Numbered from the stretch's first letter, positions 1-11,084 are shown. The stretch is 64,000 bases of DNA from Culex pipiens pallens (GCF_016801865.2 NC_068937.1:71596984-71660983); one strand, 5' to 3'. Program-made: numbers and translations. The notes: generated by a model not told the origin, from the letters alone.

Positions 1-404
1 AAATTTTAGGTAAAATGGTTAAAAAGTCGGAATTTTGGCTGAAATTGGTTATAACTAGTTTTGTTTTTAAAATTATCGATTTATATTGCATTTTATACTA
101 AATTCGAAGCACGAATCACAAGTTTTCACATTTTACATGAAATTTGTTCAACTGAAATTGCGTATAAAATTGGACCTTTTTTTAATTGTGTTTCAAAAAC
201 ACGTATTATTTATTATTTACAAACTTTTTTAATCTTCTCGTAGTGGAACATTGTCCAAAGAATCCGAAAATGCATTCCGTTTTCCGATTAAAAATCATGT
301 TGATTGAGAAATTCATGACACTTTGAGAAGTTTAAAATAATGACTTTCATCAACATTTTCTTAACTATAGTTAACTAACTTTTTAAACTTTTCAAAATTT
401 TATT
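1..404 (-). repeat. Partial copy of a TA-flanked MITE (CCGTAAA family)
   Basis: This stretch is the reverse complement of 50471-50873, the middle of the complete 932-bp MITE at 50315-51246. Similarity is continuous with scattered substitutions and small indels. It starts at the window edge and stops abruptly at about 404, so the copy is broken here. No coding capacity is seen; short open frames inside it are chance. Confidence 0.85.
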
Positions 405-2408
405 ATCCTGACAACAGGATTCCTGAGTAATGGCATACTGGAAAATAATCTATTCTGGGAAATAGGATATATAAATGTGATAAAATCCGTTTGGAAGCTC
501 CATATCAGATTTTCATACAAACGTTGGCAATGACTGGTATTTATATTTATACTCGAGAAAAAACTACACCCAAACGGCAGTCGCATAATTGTGATGCATG
601 GTGGCATGAAAGTATATCAGAATCTGCATGAAATCTGTCCTCATGCATTTTTTGCGATATAGGGGTATGACATTTTTGCCCGTTACCGTCAATTCTCGAC
701 ATTACCGATGGCTGATTGATTGTGTTGCAGAAAAAAATCTGTGAAGATTGAACCATCAATTTTTTGGTTGTTGGTCTTCATGAAAATAGTCCAGAGCTGT
801 TTTTCATTCATAGTACTACGGGTTTTTTTCACCTTTCCTTCAAAAAAAGTGTCGCATGCCTGGGCTTCTGTTTTTATTCACAATTGGGAGGTCTGAGTGT
901 TTTTTCACGTTTCAGCTCTATAGTGTTCCACTTTTTCCTTTCTACAACCACAATGTAAAGTGTGCGTTAAAAAATATTGATGCATTATTATTGAATCATA
1001 AAAATTTAGTTATCAAAGATTTTTGAAAGGATCCTAAATTTCAAAGCGTTCCAAATTATTATAGAAATTTCATGTTGTGTGTAATAACATTTGATATTTT
1101 TGGACTCTCAGAAAAAAAATGTAAATGCTACCGTCGCATTGTTCCTCTTATTTCTTTTTTGCACGTTGAAAAAGCATTACAGCCTCTTACACAAGGAATT
1201 TAGGATACCACATTCAGAGTCTTATTTGGTTGAGTAGTCAAGTTGGATTACAAATGTCTTCAATTCAGAACACTTAAAATTCGCCAGAAAAATACTACCA
1301 GCAAATTTACACGGAAAATATACTTTCGGTTTTACCATGATATCAAGCTACTTTTTTTTTCAAAATGTCCTTTGTACATAGGAAACCCACGGAGCATTGT
1401 TTTGACAAATTACTCTAGATAAGATGTTTGATTTCATAATTGTTACGACATTCCCTTGTCAATCAGATAACCTATTGAAAAACTGAGAAATGTTATCAGA
1501 ATGCATAGCTTTTTTGTATCCCAATCATTCATATATATTTCGCTTATTTTCCCATAGTTCAGTTTCAGATTCAAGTAAGAAATCATTCGAAAACACAAAT
1601 ATAGCCATCACTCAAACCATCACCACGAGTGATGTGCCATGTGCGCGCAAGTTGCTTTCAGGCAGGCTATGATTTAGGAAAAATGCGTCATGCCAAATGA
1701 GCGTCCTGCTGTTGCGTACTAGAATAATTCCAAAGTCATCACAGTAGCAATGGAATTTCCACTCCCTAGCAGTGGTTCCCAAAATAGTGAAAATCATCAA
1801 GTTCCCCGCTCCGGTGGTCTCTTAATAAAAAAAATCAATTAAAAACTCACTAATTCGAATTCAGTTTGTTGAAATGAATTTGTTCCCCATTTGAACTAAA
1901 ATACACACAAACGTAAAAAAATAAATTGTTTGTCCAAACTAGCGAGTTTACTCGATAACTGAACTCGCTGACTGATGTCAGCATGCTTGGAATTGAAAGA
2001 GCGAATGAGTTACAGTTTTATTTGTGGTACTATCATCTTTCTCTTTTTTACGTTATATTTTCCTTGTCCATAGGAACGCCCTCTTTTTATATTAGCAGTT
2101 AATCTTGAAACTGATGCTTTCTCTTTCTATATCCGTAATCGTTCTCTTTTGGACGGCACAAGCATATGTTCGTTATAGTGTTAGTTTTATTCTTCGGTTA
2201 AGATAATAGCTCCCAGTAAACCTGTGAACCCCCTGGTGGTTAGTTGAGAGCTTCGTTGGCAGTTAAATTCAATTTTCTGCGGTCTTTGAAGTGAAAAGCA
2301 ATACATAGCGAATGTGACAAAGCATTCGTAAACACGGTTCTGAATACATTTTTTGGTTAAATATTTACATATTAACACATTACATACGAACGATCTTAAC
2401 TCATCAGC
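405..2408. other. AT-rich stretch without a recognised gene
   Basis: About 2 kb of AT-rich DNA with only short chance open frames on either strand. I found no internal repeat, terminal inverted repeat or match to other parts of the window. The last 450 bases have slightly more mixed composition and lie just upstream of a possible first coding exon at 2409, so they could be a promoter region. That is inference only. Confidence 0.4.
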
Positions 2409-2464
2409 ATGAGCCAGCTTGGGACAGTTTATGCTACTAAGCGTAGAAGACGCAATGGAAAAAG
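2409..2464 (+). CDS. Possible first coding exon with splice donor
   Basis: An ATG in an acceptable context (CATCAGC before it) opens a frame of 19 codons that is very basic at its end (KRRRRNGK). The frame meets a stop only within a good splice donor, AAAAAG followed by GTAGGA at 2465, so it would make sense as the short first coding exon of a host gene whose next exon is farther downstream. I do not recognise the protein and cannot see a second exon, because the next 160 bases are AT-rich and then become a GT microsatellite. A chance ATG is equally possible. Confidence 0.22.
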
Positions 2465-2661
2465 GTAGGAAAAATTCTGGTATATTTTTCTTCGATTTCT
2501 ATCCATTTTGCCGATGCTCACTATATACACAATTTCTTTTGTAAAAACAACATTAAAACGTGATTGCTATAAAACTATAAAACAATCTATTGTCTGTAGT
2601 AAAAGTTCACTTATGCTATTTAATTTAGATCAGTATGTAAGTACTATATCGAGATATTAAA

Positions 2662-2824
<163 letters not shown>

Positions 2825-2891
2825 AATTCAATACCCGCTAGCCGGTACCGATATGATGGGAAAGTATAATTTGAATCAGACTTTTTATATT

Positions 2892-3236
2892 CTGATACAG
2901 TTTATCTAAGTCCTGGGTATTAGGTGATGGTAGCCCTCGCGCAGCTTCTAACGGCGCATTTTAGAATGACAGAGCTCCTTGCGGTCCAATTCCGAGGTCG
3001 CATTGTTCGGCCCCCTAAACATAGAAGCAAGCATCTGATGGATCCTCGATCTATATTTAGACTTCCAATCCCCTCAGGCAAATCAGGGATCAGCGCGTAT
3101 TTAATAAGAGAAGAAGACAATTTTCGACACTACGGATCAGTTCACTACTAGAGTGTAAACCTTTTGATGGCTGACTACTTAGCGTCCCAACCACCAATCC
3201 AAAGGTTTCATTCATTTTCGCTTTTGTTCATATTCA
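2892..3236 (+). repeat. Interspersed repeat S1, copy 1, with tRNA-like part
   Basis: Directly similar to 35483-35826. Both copies begin CTGATACA and contain the shared block GGTATTAGGTG, then AGAAGCAAGCA, then CAGGCAAATCAGGGATCAG. Both end in a tRNA-like segment followed by TTGTTCATATTCA. In this copy the tRNA-like part (about 3164-3220) has decayed A- and B-box sequences. The arrangement suggests a SINE or SINE-containing composite; no protein coding is seen. Confidence 0.75.
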
Positions 3237-3266
3237 AAGTTCAAATTCCTGTTTCCAAATTTCAAA

Positions 3267-3337
3267 GGTACCGACCAACATTTGATCCCTGAACCATCTG
3301 CTTGTGAGGTAGAAGCCGCAACCATTAAGCCACGGAG
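3267..3337 (-). repeat. tRNA-like segment, minus strand
   Basis: On the minus strand this shows an A-box-like TGGCTTAATGG and a B-box-like GGTTCAGGGATCAAA at tRNA spacing, but no clean cloverleaf. It faces the plus-strand tRNA-like part of repeat S1 across a short spacer, the same layout as at 4146-4351. I read it as a SINE remnant, not a functional tRNA gene. Confidence 0.45.
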
Positions 3338-3360
3338 TCGGTTTGAGAGTGTGTGCGTAC

Positions 3361-3422
3361 AACATGGAGTTAAACTTTTCCATGATTCATGGTAAACTTC
3401 AAAGAAAGTTTAACTCCATGTT
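3361..3422. repeat. Small hairpin repeat 1
   Basis: A 62-bp inverted repeat: AACATGGAGTTAAACTTT pairs with AAAGTTTAACTCCATGTT at the other end, with CATGGTAAACTTC in the loop. A second, related hairpin lies 57 bp downstream in the same orientation. Confidence 0.9.
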
Positions 3423-3478
3423 GCAGATTTGACCGCTCGATAGATATCGAGAAATTAAAAAGAGAGATGTGAGCCAGT

Positions 3479-3552
3479 AACATAGAGTTAAACTTTCGCA
3501 ACTGTCATGGTAAACTTCACAGCACCAGAACAGAAAGTTTAACTCCATGTTG
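3479..3552. repeat. Small hairpin repeat 2
   Basis: Inverted repeat of the same family as 3361-3422: AACATAGAGTTAAACTTT pairs with AAAGTTTAACTCCATGTT, and the loop again holds CATGGTAAACTTC with a few extra bases. The two hairpins are a tandem pair of a miniature palindromic element. Confidence 0.9.
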
Positions 3553-3671
3553 CATTATAAACATCTCGATGCATTTACGCGAACCAACCCTCGATTTGTC
3601 AAGTTTGCACTTTGATAATCATAAAACACATGAATTTAACTGGTAATTAATAGCTTGAATTAAATTGGTTT

Positions 3672-4140
3672 TATCTAATCTAATCTAATCAGACCCTAGC
3701 GCAGCCAATCTTTCGAAGGGATCCTGGAGAGTGCCTTAGGTTAGATGACGCCTAGCACTCTTCTTGTCATTTATTAACATTTGTAGTGCGCCATTGCATT
3801 AGAATGCATTGAAACATCACAAGCGTTAAAGCGGCCAGGCCTACTGCGTAAAGCCGTATCGCAGAGATGACTCGTAATTGGGTTGAGTTTGAGCACTGAG
3901 TGTTCGAACAACAACACAATTCTGAATCGACAGGGGAGGAAGAAGCGTGGGGACACACCACCATACGCTCCGAGATTTGGTTGTATTCGTTGGGAGCACC
4001 ATGCTAAGAAGGTTTGGTACTCCGGGACCCTCTGGGATGGGACATTGTATTTCCACGAATGCCCTGGACACTATTTGCCGTGGTTATAGCGCCACAACTC
4101 GCTCTCTGTAACAGTATTCCTAATTCCAGTCCACGCTCAC
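3672..4140 (-). mobile_element. 3' end of a retroposon with (GATTA)n tail
   Basis: Read on the minus strand this ends in three GATTA units (plus-strand TAATC repeats at 3672-3690), a typical simple-repeat tail of insect non-LTR elements and SINEs. No open frame with recognisable domains survives. The body carries short blocks such as TGCTCCCAACGAATACAACC that look like a truncated 3' untranslated region. Assignment to a family needs a repeat library. Confidence 0.5.
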
Positions 4141-4145
4141 CAAGT

Positions 4146-4219
4146 CGTCATGGCCTAGTGGTTAGCATTTTTGCTTACCAATCCTAAGGACGGAGGTTCG
4201 AACCCCGCCTCGAGCAACT
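4146..4219 (+). repeat. tRNA-like SINE head, plus strand
   Basis: Contains a good A box (TGGCCTAGTGGTTAGC) and a good B box (GGTTCGAACCC) at the spacing of a tRNA gene, then TTTCGTTCATATTCA, the same sequence that follows the tRNA-like part of repeat S1. The acceptor and T stems do not pair well, so it is a tRNA-derived SINE head, not a working tRNA. Confidence 0.65.
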
Positions 4220-4276
4220 TTGATTTTTCGTTCATATTCATTATTTCAAATTCATGTGTTCTTAACTTTCTCGTTG

Positions 4277-4351
4277 GGAGCAGATGGGAATCGAACCCAG
4301 AACCATTCGCTTACAAAGCGAACACCGTAACCAGTCAGCCACGGCCGCTCC
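4277..4351 (-). repeat. tRNA-like segment with UGU in the anticodon position
   Basis: The minus-strand sequence is 75 nt, the length of a tRNA. The acceptor ends GGAGCGG and CTGCTCC pair, and the anticodon arm TTCGC-TTTGTAA-GCGAA is perfect, giving UGU in the anticodon position. The B box is GGTTCGATTCC. It closely resembles the first tRNA unit of the SINEs at 44227 and 55091, so it is most likely a SINE head. It faces the tRNA-like unit at 4146 in a convergent pair. Confidence 0.6.
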
Positions 4352-4935
4352 TTAATAGCTTGAATTAAATTGGTTTTAGCATTTTATCACAAAAATCACT
4401 TGTTTGTTTAGAAGTCTAAATATTAGGATTAAAAGGATTATGGGAATTATTACACACACAAAAATATTACTGTTGGTACTGGGAGCACGGCTCGAACAAG
4501 ATCACCGGTACCCCTCGTGCTATAAGTTGTCACATGTCGTCCAACAATAGGGAAAATGTCACGATAGAAATACAATATCTTTGTGCTAGCAGACGTAATC
4601 AGGTGCAGTAGCCGATCAAATATTTGCTGAAATCTGTAGAGAATTTTTAATTTTATTATTTCTGCGCACTAAAACTGTAAGTTTCCTGAGCTTGCGCCTA
4701 AACTTTGATTTAATACTTATTTACTATTAGAACTAGTGGTAAAGCATCGATTGTCTTAAGCCTTCATCGAAGAGGTGTCATGGAAAGTCACCTAACTGTA
4801 AGCATAAATTATGTTAAATGTAACATGCAGATTCTAATGTTTACTTATGTTATAGCTTAAAAGCAACAGTGACAAATAAACAAACTGTTCGCTAAAATAT
4901 GCTGACTTTAATTCCTCCGGTGGCAACATTCTTTT
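4352..4935. other. AT-rich stretch without a recognised gene
   Basis: Mostly AT-rich sequence. No open frame, repeat tail or terminal repeat could be assigned. A moderately GC-rich patch at 4470-4530 resembles a decayed tRNA-like or host remnant but shows no clear boxes. Confidence 0.35.
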
Positions 4936-5825
4936 AAGTGCATCTCCAGCGCGGGTAGCAAACATCGGAGCAAATCAAATTTGCACCCGACGTCAACCCC
5001 ACCGCGGTACCTGTCGCGGTAGCAAATTTGCTCTCAGTTCTTCGGGATTTCTTTTTGCTACCCGCTATGCTGCTGGTTTGCTACTGTGGCAAATGGAATG
5101 ATGCACGGAAAATTGAATGATGCACGGAAAATAATTTTTTTTATTTGTTTTTTTTTATGTAAAAAAAATAAAATTTAAAAAAATTTAAAAAATTAAAATA
5201 AAATTTAAAAAAAATTAAAAAAAATTAAAAAACTAAAAAAATAAATAAAAAAATTAAAAAAAATTAAAAACATTTAACAAAATTTAAAAAAAAATTAAAA
5301 ATTTAAAAAAAATCCGAAAAGTCAGGGGGCAAAAAAATATTTTTTTCAAAAAAATATTAAAATTTCAATGGAAATAGAAGTCTAATCAACTGAAAAACAA
5401 TCTAAAATGCCTTTTTCTGCATTGATAATCATATTTAACATGTTTGGACTTGTTTAAAAATATTTTGAACTTTTATGAAATTCCAGCAAAAACTTTTTTT
5501 CTCGCAAAAATAAAATTTTCGTCAGTACTTGAAAATTTTGGAAATCAATGATTGCAAAACAACTGGACAGGTGTATGATTAAGGCTACCAACTGTACGGA
5601 TTTTTTCCTTACCATACGGATTTTCGACCCTCTTCGCGGATTTTTAACAGGCCGGAATTTTTGTAGGAATTTTTTCGCATAATAAGGATTTGTACGGAAT
5701 TTTAACAACTTTTTGTTAACTAGACATTTTTATTTTTATTTAACTGTGAGTTTGATTTAAAAAGGCAGTTTTCCGGGTTTTCCTCAATTCAAACTTGATT
5801 ATCAATAAGGCTAGAGTTTTTTTTA

Positions 5826-6023
5826 GGTCCTATAAACTATTGTCCTCATATGTTGATAGGACCTTTTAAAAAAATCTCGAATGGTTCATTTATTAATTTA
5901 TTCATTAAAAGATCCAAAGGCCATGTAAAACTTGTGAAAACCTGTGAACATTTGAATAAACAAATCAAGAGTTTTTTTAAAAGGACCTATAAACTGTTGT
6001 GTTTCACATGTTATAGGACCTTT
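5826..6023. repeat. Pair of mini-hairpins around AGGTCCTAT
   Basis: Two short inverted repeats, at 5826-5867 and 5980-6023, each start with (AAA)AGGTCCTATAAACT and end with ATAGGACCTTTT. A related, weaker pair sits at 6617-6660. They lie inside the 3.6-kb inverted-repeat element. Confidence 0.65.
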
Positions 6024-6129
6024 TCAATATTTTTTTTAAATGTGTTCGTGAAAACACTGAGAACGTTATTATTCGTTAAAGCAAACTTGACATTTCGTAA
6101 ACGTTTAACAAAAAACTTAAGAACATAAT

Positions 6130-7889
6130 AGGTCTATTCCCGTACTGCAGAATTCTGCAATTCTGCACGAAATCGGCAGCAGAGCATTCCCGTACTTTTC
6201 TGCAACAAAGGTAACTTTTCTCCCAGGCAGAACTTCTGCAATGAGAGAGGCTGAAGTTGCAGCAAAACCGTTCCCGTACTTTTCTGCAAGCTCTCTCCTC
6301 TCTTTCTTGTTGAAAAGTGACTGCAAGTTGGTGTGATGGATGTTGAGTACACGCTTACATAAAGTTTGCAATTTGGGTGAATCAAGCATTTCATTATTAG
6401 TTGTAATAAATTTTATGTTTTATTGTTACTAAATTAAATTAGTCTTTTCAAGGGACGTTTGTATATATTGGATTGATGGATTTTTTGGTAGTTTGTTTTT
6501 TTTTAAGTCTGGTTTATTGAGAACGATTTTTTTTGTTAACGATTTCAGGCTTAGTTCATTAATGTAAATGATATAGCGATTTTTTAGTGTTAATATTTCC
6601 AGAGTTTTTTTTTTAATAGGTCCTATCGACATATGGAAGACAAAGCTTATTAGACCTTTTCAAAAAAAAAACTCAAGATTTTAACCCGATAAAAAGTTGA
6701 TAACTTTTTGAATGGACTAAATATGTGTGTTTAAATAATAGGTAAATTTAATTGGCAAATAATAAATTGTACCTTTAACGGTGCTACCAATTTGTATTCT
6801 TATATGAACCAAAGAATTGATGTAATTTTGTCGAATTCTTAAATTTTAGGAAGTTTAAAATTCTAAAATTCGGAACTTCTTAAAAACGCCATCTTGAATC
6901 ATAAAAAGTATTTTTTTTTGGAATCGTTAGAAACTCAGATTTAGAGGATTTGAAGATTGAACATTTTGACGAGTTCTTCGGAAAATAGAGTAAGAACTGT
7001 TTCTATTTATTTTAATATTTGAGTTTTAAATTTTGTTATTTACAGAATTTAAATTTTTTAGAAATTTTACAGTTTTAGTTTTATTTGTATTTTTAAGCTT
7101 TGAATTTATGATTTATTGTTTTTTTTCTGATATAAATATTTGCATTTTTAAATTTCTCTAATATCTGGTTTATTTTTTTTTAAGTTCCTCAATTTGAAAA
7201 TTTAAGTTTTTTATATTTTCAATTAGGAATTTCTTAATTTTCAGATTTCAAAATTTATGAGTTTCAAAATTTTTGAGTTTGTGATTCATTTATTTTTTTA
7301 AATTTGTCAATTTTGCTGCGTCACCGTTGTTCTTCCATGTGATATCCAGTCATAATTTATGTATGTTCTCCTGAATAATCTTTCAAACATTTTGCTATAA
7401 AAAATGTATTTATGGTCCCTTCTATATTAAACCATTGCTTGTTTTTTAGTCATGTTTTTTAAACGTACCTGCCATTCTCATTTCTTAAATTGTTTACCTA
7501 ATGTAAAAGTTTTGAGTTGTTTCTAATGTATAATTTCTACCTAAGCATAATTAATTTCTAGTTTAATAAATGACACATGTTTGATTTTTTAAATAAGATG
7601 TTGAGCTGCAATAATGTCCCCGTTCTAGAGGTAATAATTGAAATAATTTAAAAAATCTTTAATACTCAAATTGAGTAAATCCACTCAACTGTGTACAATA
7701 TTGCAGAAAAAGTGCTGGAACGCGCTAGCCAGGCAAAAGTTTTGCGGTTTCTCTCCTTGCAGAACTTCTGCAAAAGAGAGAGATGAAGGGAGCGAGCTGA
7801 AAAGTACGGGAACGTGCTGCAAAAAGTGACTTTTGCTGGATGCAGAAGCTGCAGAAATTCTGCAATTCTGCCAGTACGGGAATAGACCT
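6130..7889. mobile_element. 1.76-kb TIR element nested in the inverted repeat
   Basis: The ends are AGGTCTATTCCCGTACT and its mirror AGTACGGGAATAGACCT. Inverted similarity continues inward for about 170 bp (GCAGAATT, TTCCCGTACTTTTC and TGCAGAAGTTCTGC blocks on both sides). A 3-bp AAT flanks both ends (6127-6129 and 7890-7892), consistent with a target duplication. The interior is AT-rich with no transposase frame, so it is non-autonomous. The superfamily is not assigned. Confidence 0.75.
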
Positions 7890-8545
7890 AATGTTTTGAT
7901 TCAAATCACGGTTTTTTATGAATACTTTTAAACGTGCACTTTGATAGCATTTTTTGAAATTTTTGAGCTGTAAAAACGACACAGTTTTATATTTTTAATT
8001 CTCAAATTTATTCAATTTCATTTATATAAATAATTCCTTAACAGTTTTGGTTATACCATGCTGTCATATCGGCAAAGTGTACGGATTTTTGCTCAGCAAG
8101 AGTTGGTAGCCTTATGTATGATGCATTTTAAAACACATTTTTCATTCGGGGCCTGCAATTTCAATTTTTAACTTTTTTTTATTTTTTTGCCCCCCCTCGA
8201 CTCTGATCAGAGTCGAGGGACATAAACTTAAAAATTATTTGCAACGGCCTCAAAAAAATTTAAAAAAAAATAAAAAAATTTAAAAAAATTTAAAAAAATT
8301 AAAAAAATTTAAAAAAAAATAAAAAAATTTAAAAAAATTTAAAAAAATTAAAAAAATTTTAAAAAAATTTAAAAAAATTTAAAAAAATTTAAAAAAAATT
8401 AAAAAAATTAAAAAAATTTAAAAAAATCAAGATCAAATTTGATACCTGCTTTGCTACGCGCGGTGGGAGACTCGGGGGCAAACTCGAGAGCAAATTTGGT
8501 GGGAATCAAATCGGGTAGCAATGATTTAACTTTCGACATTTTCGA

Positions 8546-9269
8546 AATATGAAATTCTTTGAAATTTTCAATGGGACTAAAAAGTTTAATAAACTTTTAG
8601 CATTTCTAGGCATGAATCAACACATAATTATTGATAACTTGCGTACGGTGTAGCTATTGGTATCACGGAACTTGTGGAGGTGGACGCGAACATGTGTTGC
8701 GCCTTGTGTGGTGAGTGGATCTGGAAGATCCATTCGATCCAACAGCAGCTCACGATCGTTGAGAATCAAAGTGGAGCTCGTCGCCGTCGTGCTAACTTGT
8801 CGTACGTGCATTTTGGGCCAAATTGAGTTAAGAACGCCATTTTGTGCAGCTCACAATGCCTCATCTTTTGACCTTCACAGATCCCCAAAATTCGATTTCA
8901 ATCCTGAGATATTCAATGAATACTAAAAAAGCTCCGAAAATTTTTGTCACTCTGCATATAAAAGAAGTTTAAAACTTGTCGTGCTATCTTGTCACTCCCT
9001 GAAAATTGATGTAAGTGCGACAAAGGGCAAAGGGATTTCAGGTCAGGATGCGTTTGACGCACGTACAAGTTAGACTACCGTAAACATTTTTAATTATAAC
9101 TCGGGACTCCAGCAACCAACTTCAACCAAACTTCGGGACAATGCACAGAATGGTCAGCCAAACAAAACGTGTTTGTTATTGTTTACATTGCGTGCTTTCG
9201 TTTTTGTTTATTCAAGGTCAAACATTAAAACGCGTTTATCTCGGAACGTCAAAATGGCGGGTGCGACAT
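8546..9269. other. Intergenic stretch with short GC-richer blocks
   Basis: Contains a moderately GC-rich block at 8640-8830 with an open minus-strand frame of 64 codons, and a repeat-like sequence around 8970-9060. I do not recognise a product, and codon bias and frame length are weak. It may be a decayed piece of host gene or of the BEL element that starts just downstream. Confidence 0.3.
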
Positions 9270-9460
9270 GATAGCACGACGACGTCGAGCTGCTGAAACT
9301 CGATGAAGAGAAGCAAGTCAGAGAGAAGCGATTGCAGTTCAACACGAACAAGAAAGGCGCGCATGGAAAAAAAAATTGGACAAGGAGTATCTCGATCGAA
9401 AATATTCTTTAACTTTAGCGGATACAATAGAAAAAGATGATTGCACAACTACTAGCAGCG

Positions 9461-9672
9461 ACTATGAATACAAAGAGACTAGTTGTTCCTTTTAATTCCG
9501 CTATATATTTTTAATATCTTGACAGATACGTATTTCGTCTACTACTTGCAGACTTCATCAGTGTTCTGTTCTCGACTGAAGGTTCATCGCTGGGGTATCC
9601 GTATTTGTAGTTACTGTAGGTACTACCTCCTTGTTCTTCTTTGGTGCCTGTTACCTGAATCCAAACCACAAT
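9461..9672 (-). mobile_element. 5'-truncated LINE-like 3' tail, 212 bp
   Basis: Inserted in the BEL-A gag and flanked by an 11-bp duplication TACTAGCAGCG (9450-9460 and 9673-9683), which is typical of target-primed retroposition. Its sequence is related to the palindromic repeat at 37913-38049, sharing AAAGGAACAACTAGTCTCTT and TATCTGTCAAGATATT in the minus direction. No protein coding remains. Confidence 0.75.
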
Positions 9673-9775
9673 TACTAGCAGCGGTTCAAAATACCACAAC
9701 AAAGGCCCACTGCGGATGGGAACAGTTTTGTTTTCATCTAAGCTTGGCAACACACATCACCCAAACTTCACAGTA

Positions 9776-9983
9776 CCGTAAACTGGGGTGACTTTGAGGT
9801 GACATTGATAGAGATTTGATTTGGCCACTAATTTTGATACATCCAATCTAACAGTTACATTTTTGCATATATGTTCGTTGATAAGCTATCCCTTAATGCT
9901 TACATACTCAAAATTCTCAAAAATGTTTAGATATTAATTTGACGGGCATTTGAAAAACCTATCAAAGTCACCCCAGTTTACGG
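9776..9983. mobile_element. 208-bp MITE, TA-flanked, CCGTAAA family
   Basis: Ends are CCGTAAACTGGGGTGACTTT and the mirror AAGTCACCCCAGTTTACGG, with TA on both sides (9774-9775, 9984-9985). It belongs to the same family as the 932-bp element at 50315-51246, whose terminus reads CCGTAAAACGGGGTGACTTT. Deleting it together with one TA restores the reading frame of the BEL-A gag. The interior has no coding capacity. Confidence 0.92.
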
Positions 9984-10203
9984 TACCTCTTAAAGTTGGA
10001 CTGAATGAACTTGGCCTTACAAATCAACGTTCCTTTACAGTGTTCATACCAGCTCAGCCATCCACGCTCGGACCGGCGCAGGTTTCAATGGAGATTTGTA
10101 CACCTGCTGTTCATCAACCAGTAGTGGAAACAGGGCTGAGCGAGCCAATTCCGACAACGACAACCGGGAATCTGGCGATTGTAGACCAGCGAGCGTCGTC
10201 CGG

Positions 10204-10650
10204 ACAGATCCTGGTCGCGCCGAGCACGCAGCTTGTTGAAAATGCTACGGCGCCGCCGACAGTCCGATTCTCCGCGCCACTACCGGTTGCGTCAAATGTG
10301 CTGCCACCGCAACCAGCAGGTGCGACTAGTGTACCACCAGCGGCAAACCAGTTCTTCGTGCAGGCTGCAGCGATTGGACAGATGCCGAGCGCGCAGCTTG
10401 TTGGAAATGATACGTTGCTGCCCGCAGCAAGGTTCTCCGCGCCACAACCAGCGGCGTCAAATGTGCTGCCACTGCAGCCAGCAGAAGCGTCGATTCTGCC
10501 ACCGACGGCTAACCAGTTCTTCACGCAGACTACAGTGGCCGGCCAGATCCCGTTCGTGTTGAGTACGCAGCCTGTCGGATATGCTACGGCGGCACCCTTA
10601 ACACCGCAACCGTCGGTTTCAGATGTGCTTCCACCGATTCCAGCAACAGA
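10204..10650 (+). repeat. Tandem repeat inside the BEL-A Gag linker
   Basis: About 2.5 copies of a roughly 165-bp unit that encodes about 55 residues. Recurrent landmarks are RFSAP.P, ASNVLP, QPA and ANQFF followed by GQ. The copies differ by point changes. This is an in-frame expansion of the Pro/Ala-rich linker between the coiled-coil and the Gag core. Confidence 0.85.
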
Positions 10651-11084
10651 TGGCAGCACGGCAGGTTGTCCCGATGGAACTGCCCATCTTTACGGGCTAC
10701 CCAGAAGACTGGCCGCTATTTATTAGTGGTAGCTACTCGACGGAGATGTGCGGTATTCAACGGAGATGTGCGGTTTCACGGACGCAGAAAATTTGATACG
10801 CTTGCAAAATTTTTTTCAAGGTTTTGCGAGGGAAACCGTTCAGAGTAATCTAATCCTTCCATCGACTGTTCCTCAAGTTTTGGAAACGTTGGAAATGATT
10901 TTTGTAAATCCAGCAAGGCTCATACAATCATTATCAGAAAAGGTAAAGAGTACTCTCTCGCCTAAGGCCGATCGACTAGAAACACTGATCAGCTTTGGTG
11001 TTGTGGTGCAAAATTTAGTTGGACACCTGAAAGGAGCAAACCAACAAGCGCACCTGATGAATCCCTCGTTACTTCGTGACCTGG

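Larger units (their letters stand above)
4940..8545. mobile_element. 3.6-kb imperfect inverted-repeat element
   Basis: Several blocks near the left side recur in reverse complement, in mirrored order, near the right side. GTAGCAAA/AAATTTGCTCTC motifs and CCCACCGCG occur at 4950-5075 and 8440-8522. GGGGGCAAAAAAATA at 5327 is mirrored at 8180-8195. AAGGCTACCAACT at 5582 is mirrored at 8098-8115. A-rich low-complexity tracts lie inside both ends (5150-5310 and 8256-8427) but in direct orientation. The ends are too diverged to fix exact termini or a target duplication. It contains the better defined element at 6130-7889. Confidence 0.6.
9275..11084 (+). pseudogene. gag: BEL/Pao-type Gag (element BEL-A), upstream part, broken
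   Basis: Structural protein of a BEL/Pao LTR retrotransposon. The N-terminal part (9275-9460) encodes a charged coiled-coil typical of this Gag family, including LDKEYLDRKYSL. The middle (9986-10660) is a Pro/Ala-rich linker with about 2.5 tandem protein repeats. The C-terminal part (10670-11084) holds the conserved core with FTGYPEDWPLF and GFTDAENLIRLQ. It is broken by a LINE tail (9461-9672), a MITE (9776-9983), internal frameshifts near 9370 and 10690, and a large LTR element at 11085. Removing the insertions restores the local frame, so they came after the Gag. The downstream remainder is at 20942-21148. Confidence 0.82.

Noticed and set aside
3883..4089. Short protein at the retroposon 3' end
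   Set aside because: Overlaps several frames on both strands in a decayed repeat; no domain.
4277..4351. Functional tRNA-Thr gene (UGU)
   Set aside because: Acceptor and anticodon stems pair, but the T stem has a mismatch, the D arm is poor and the same sequence is the head of dispersed SINEs.
10114..10659. 181-residue minus-strand frame
   Set aside because: Antisense shadow of the Pro/Ala-rich Gag repeat region.
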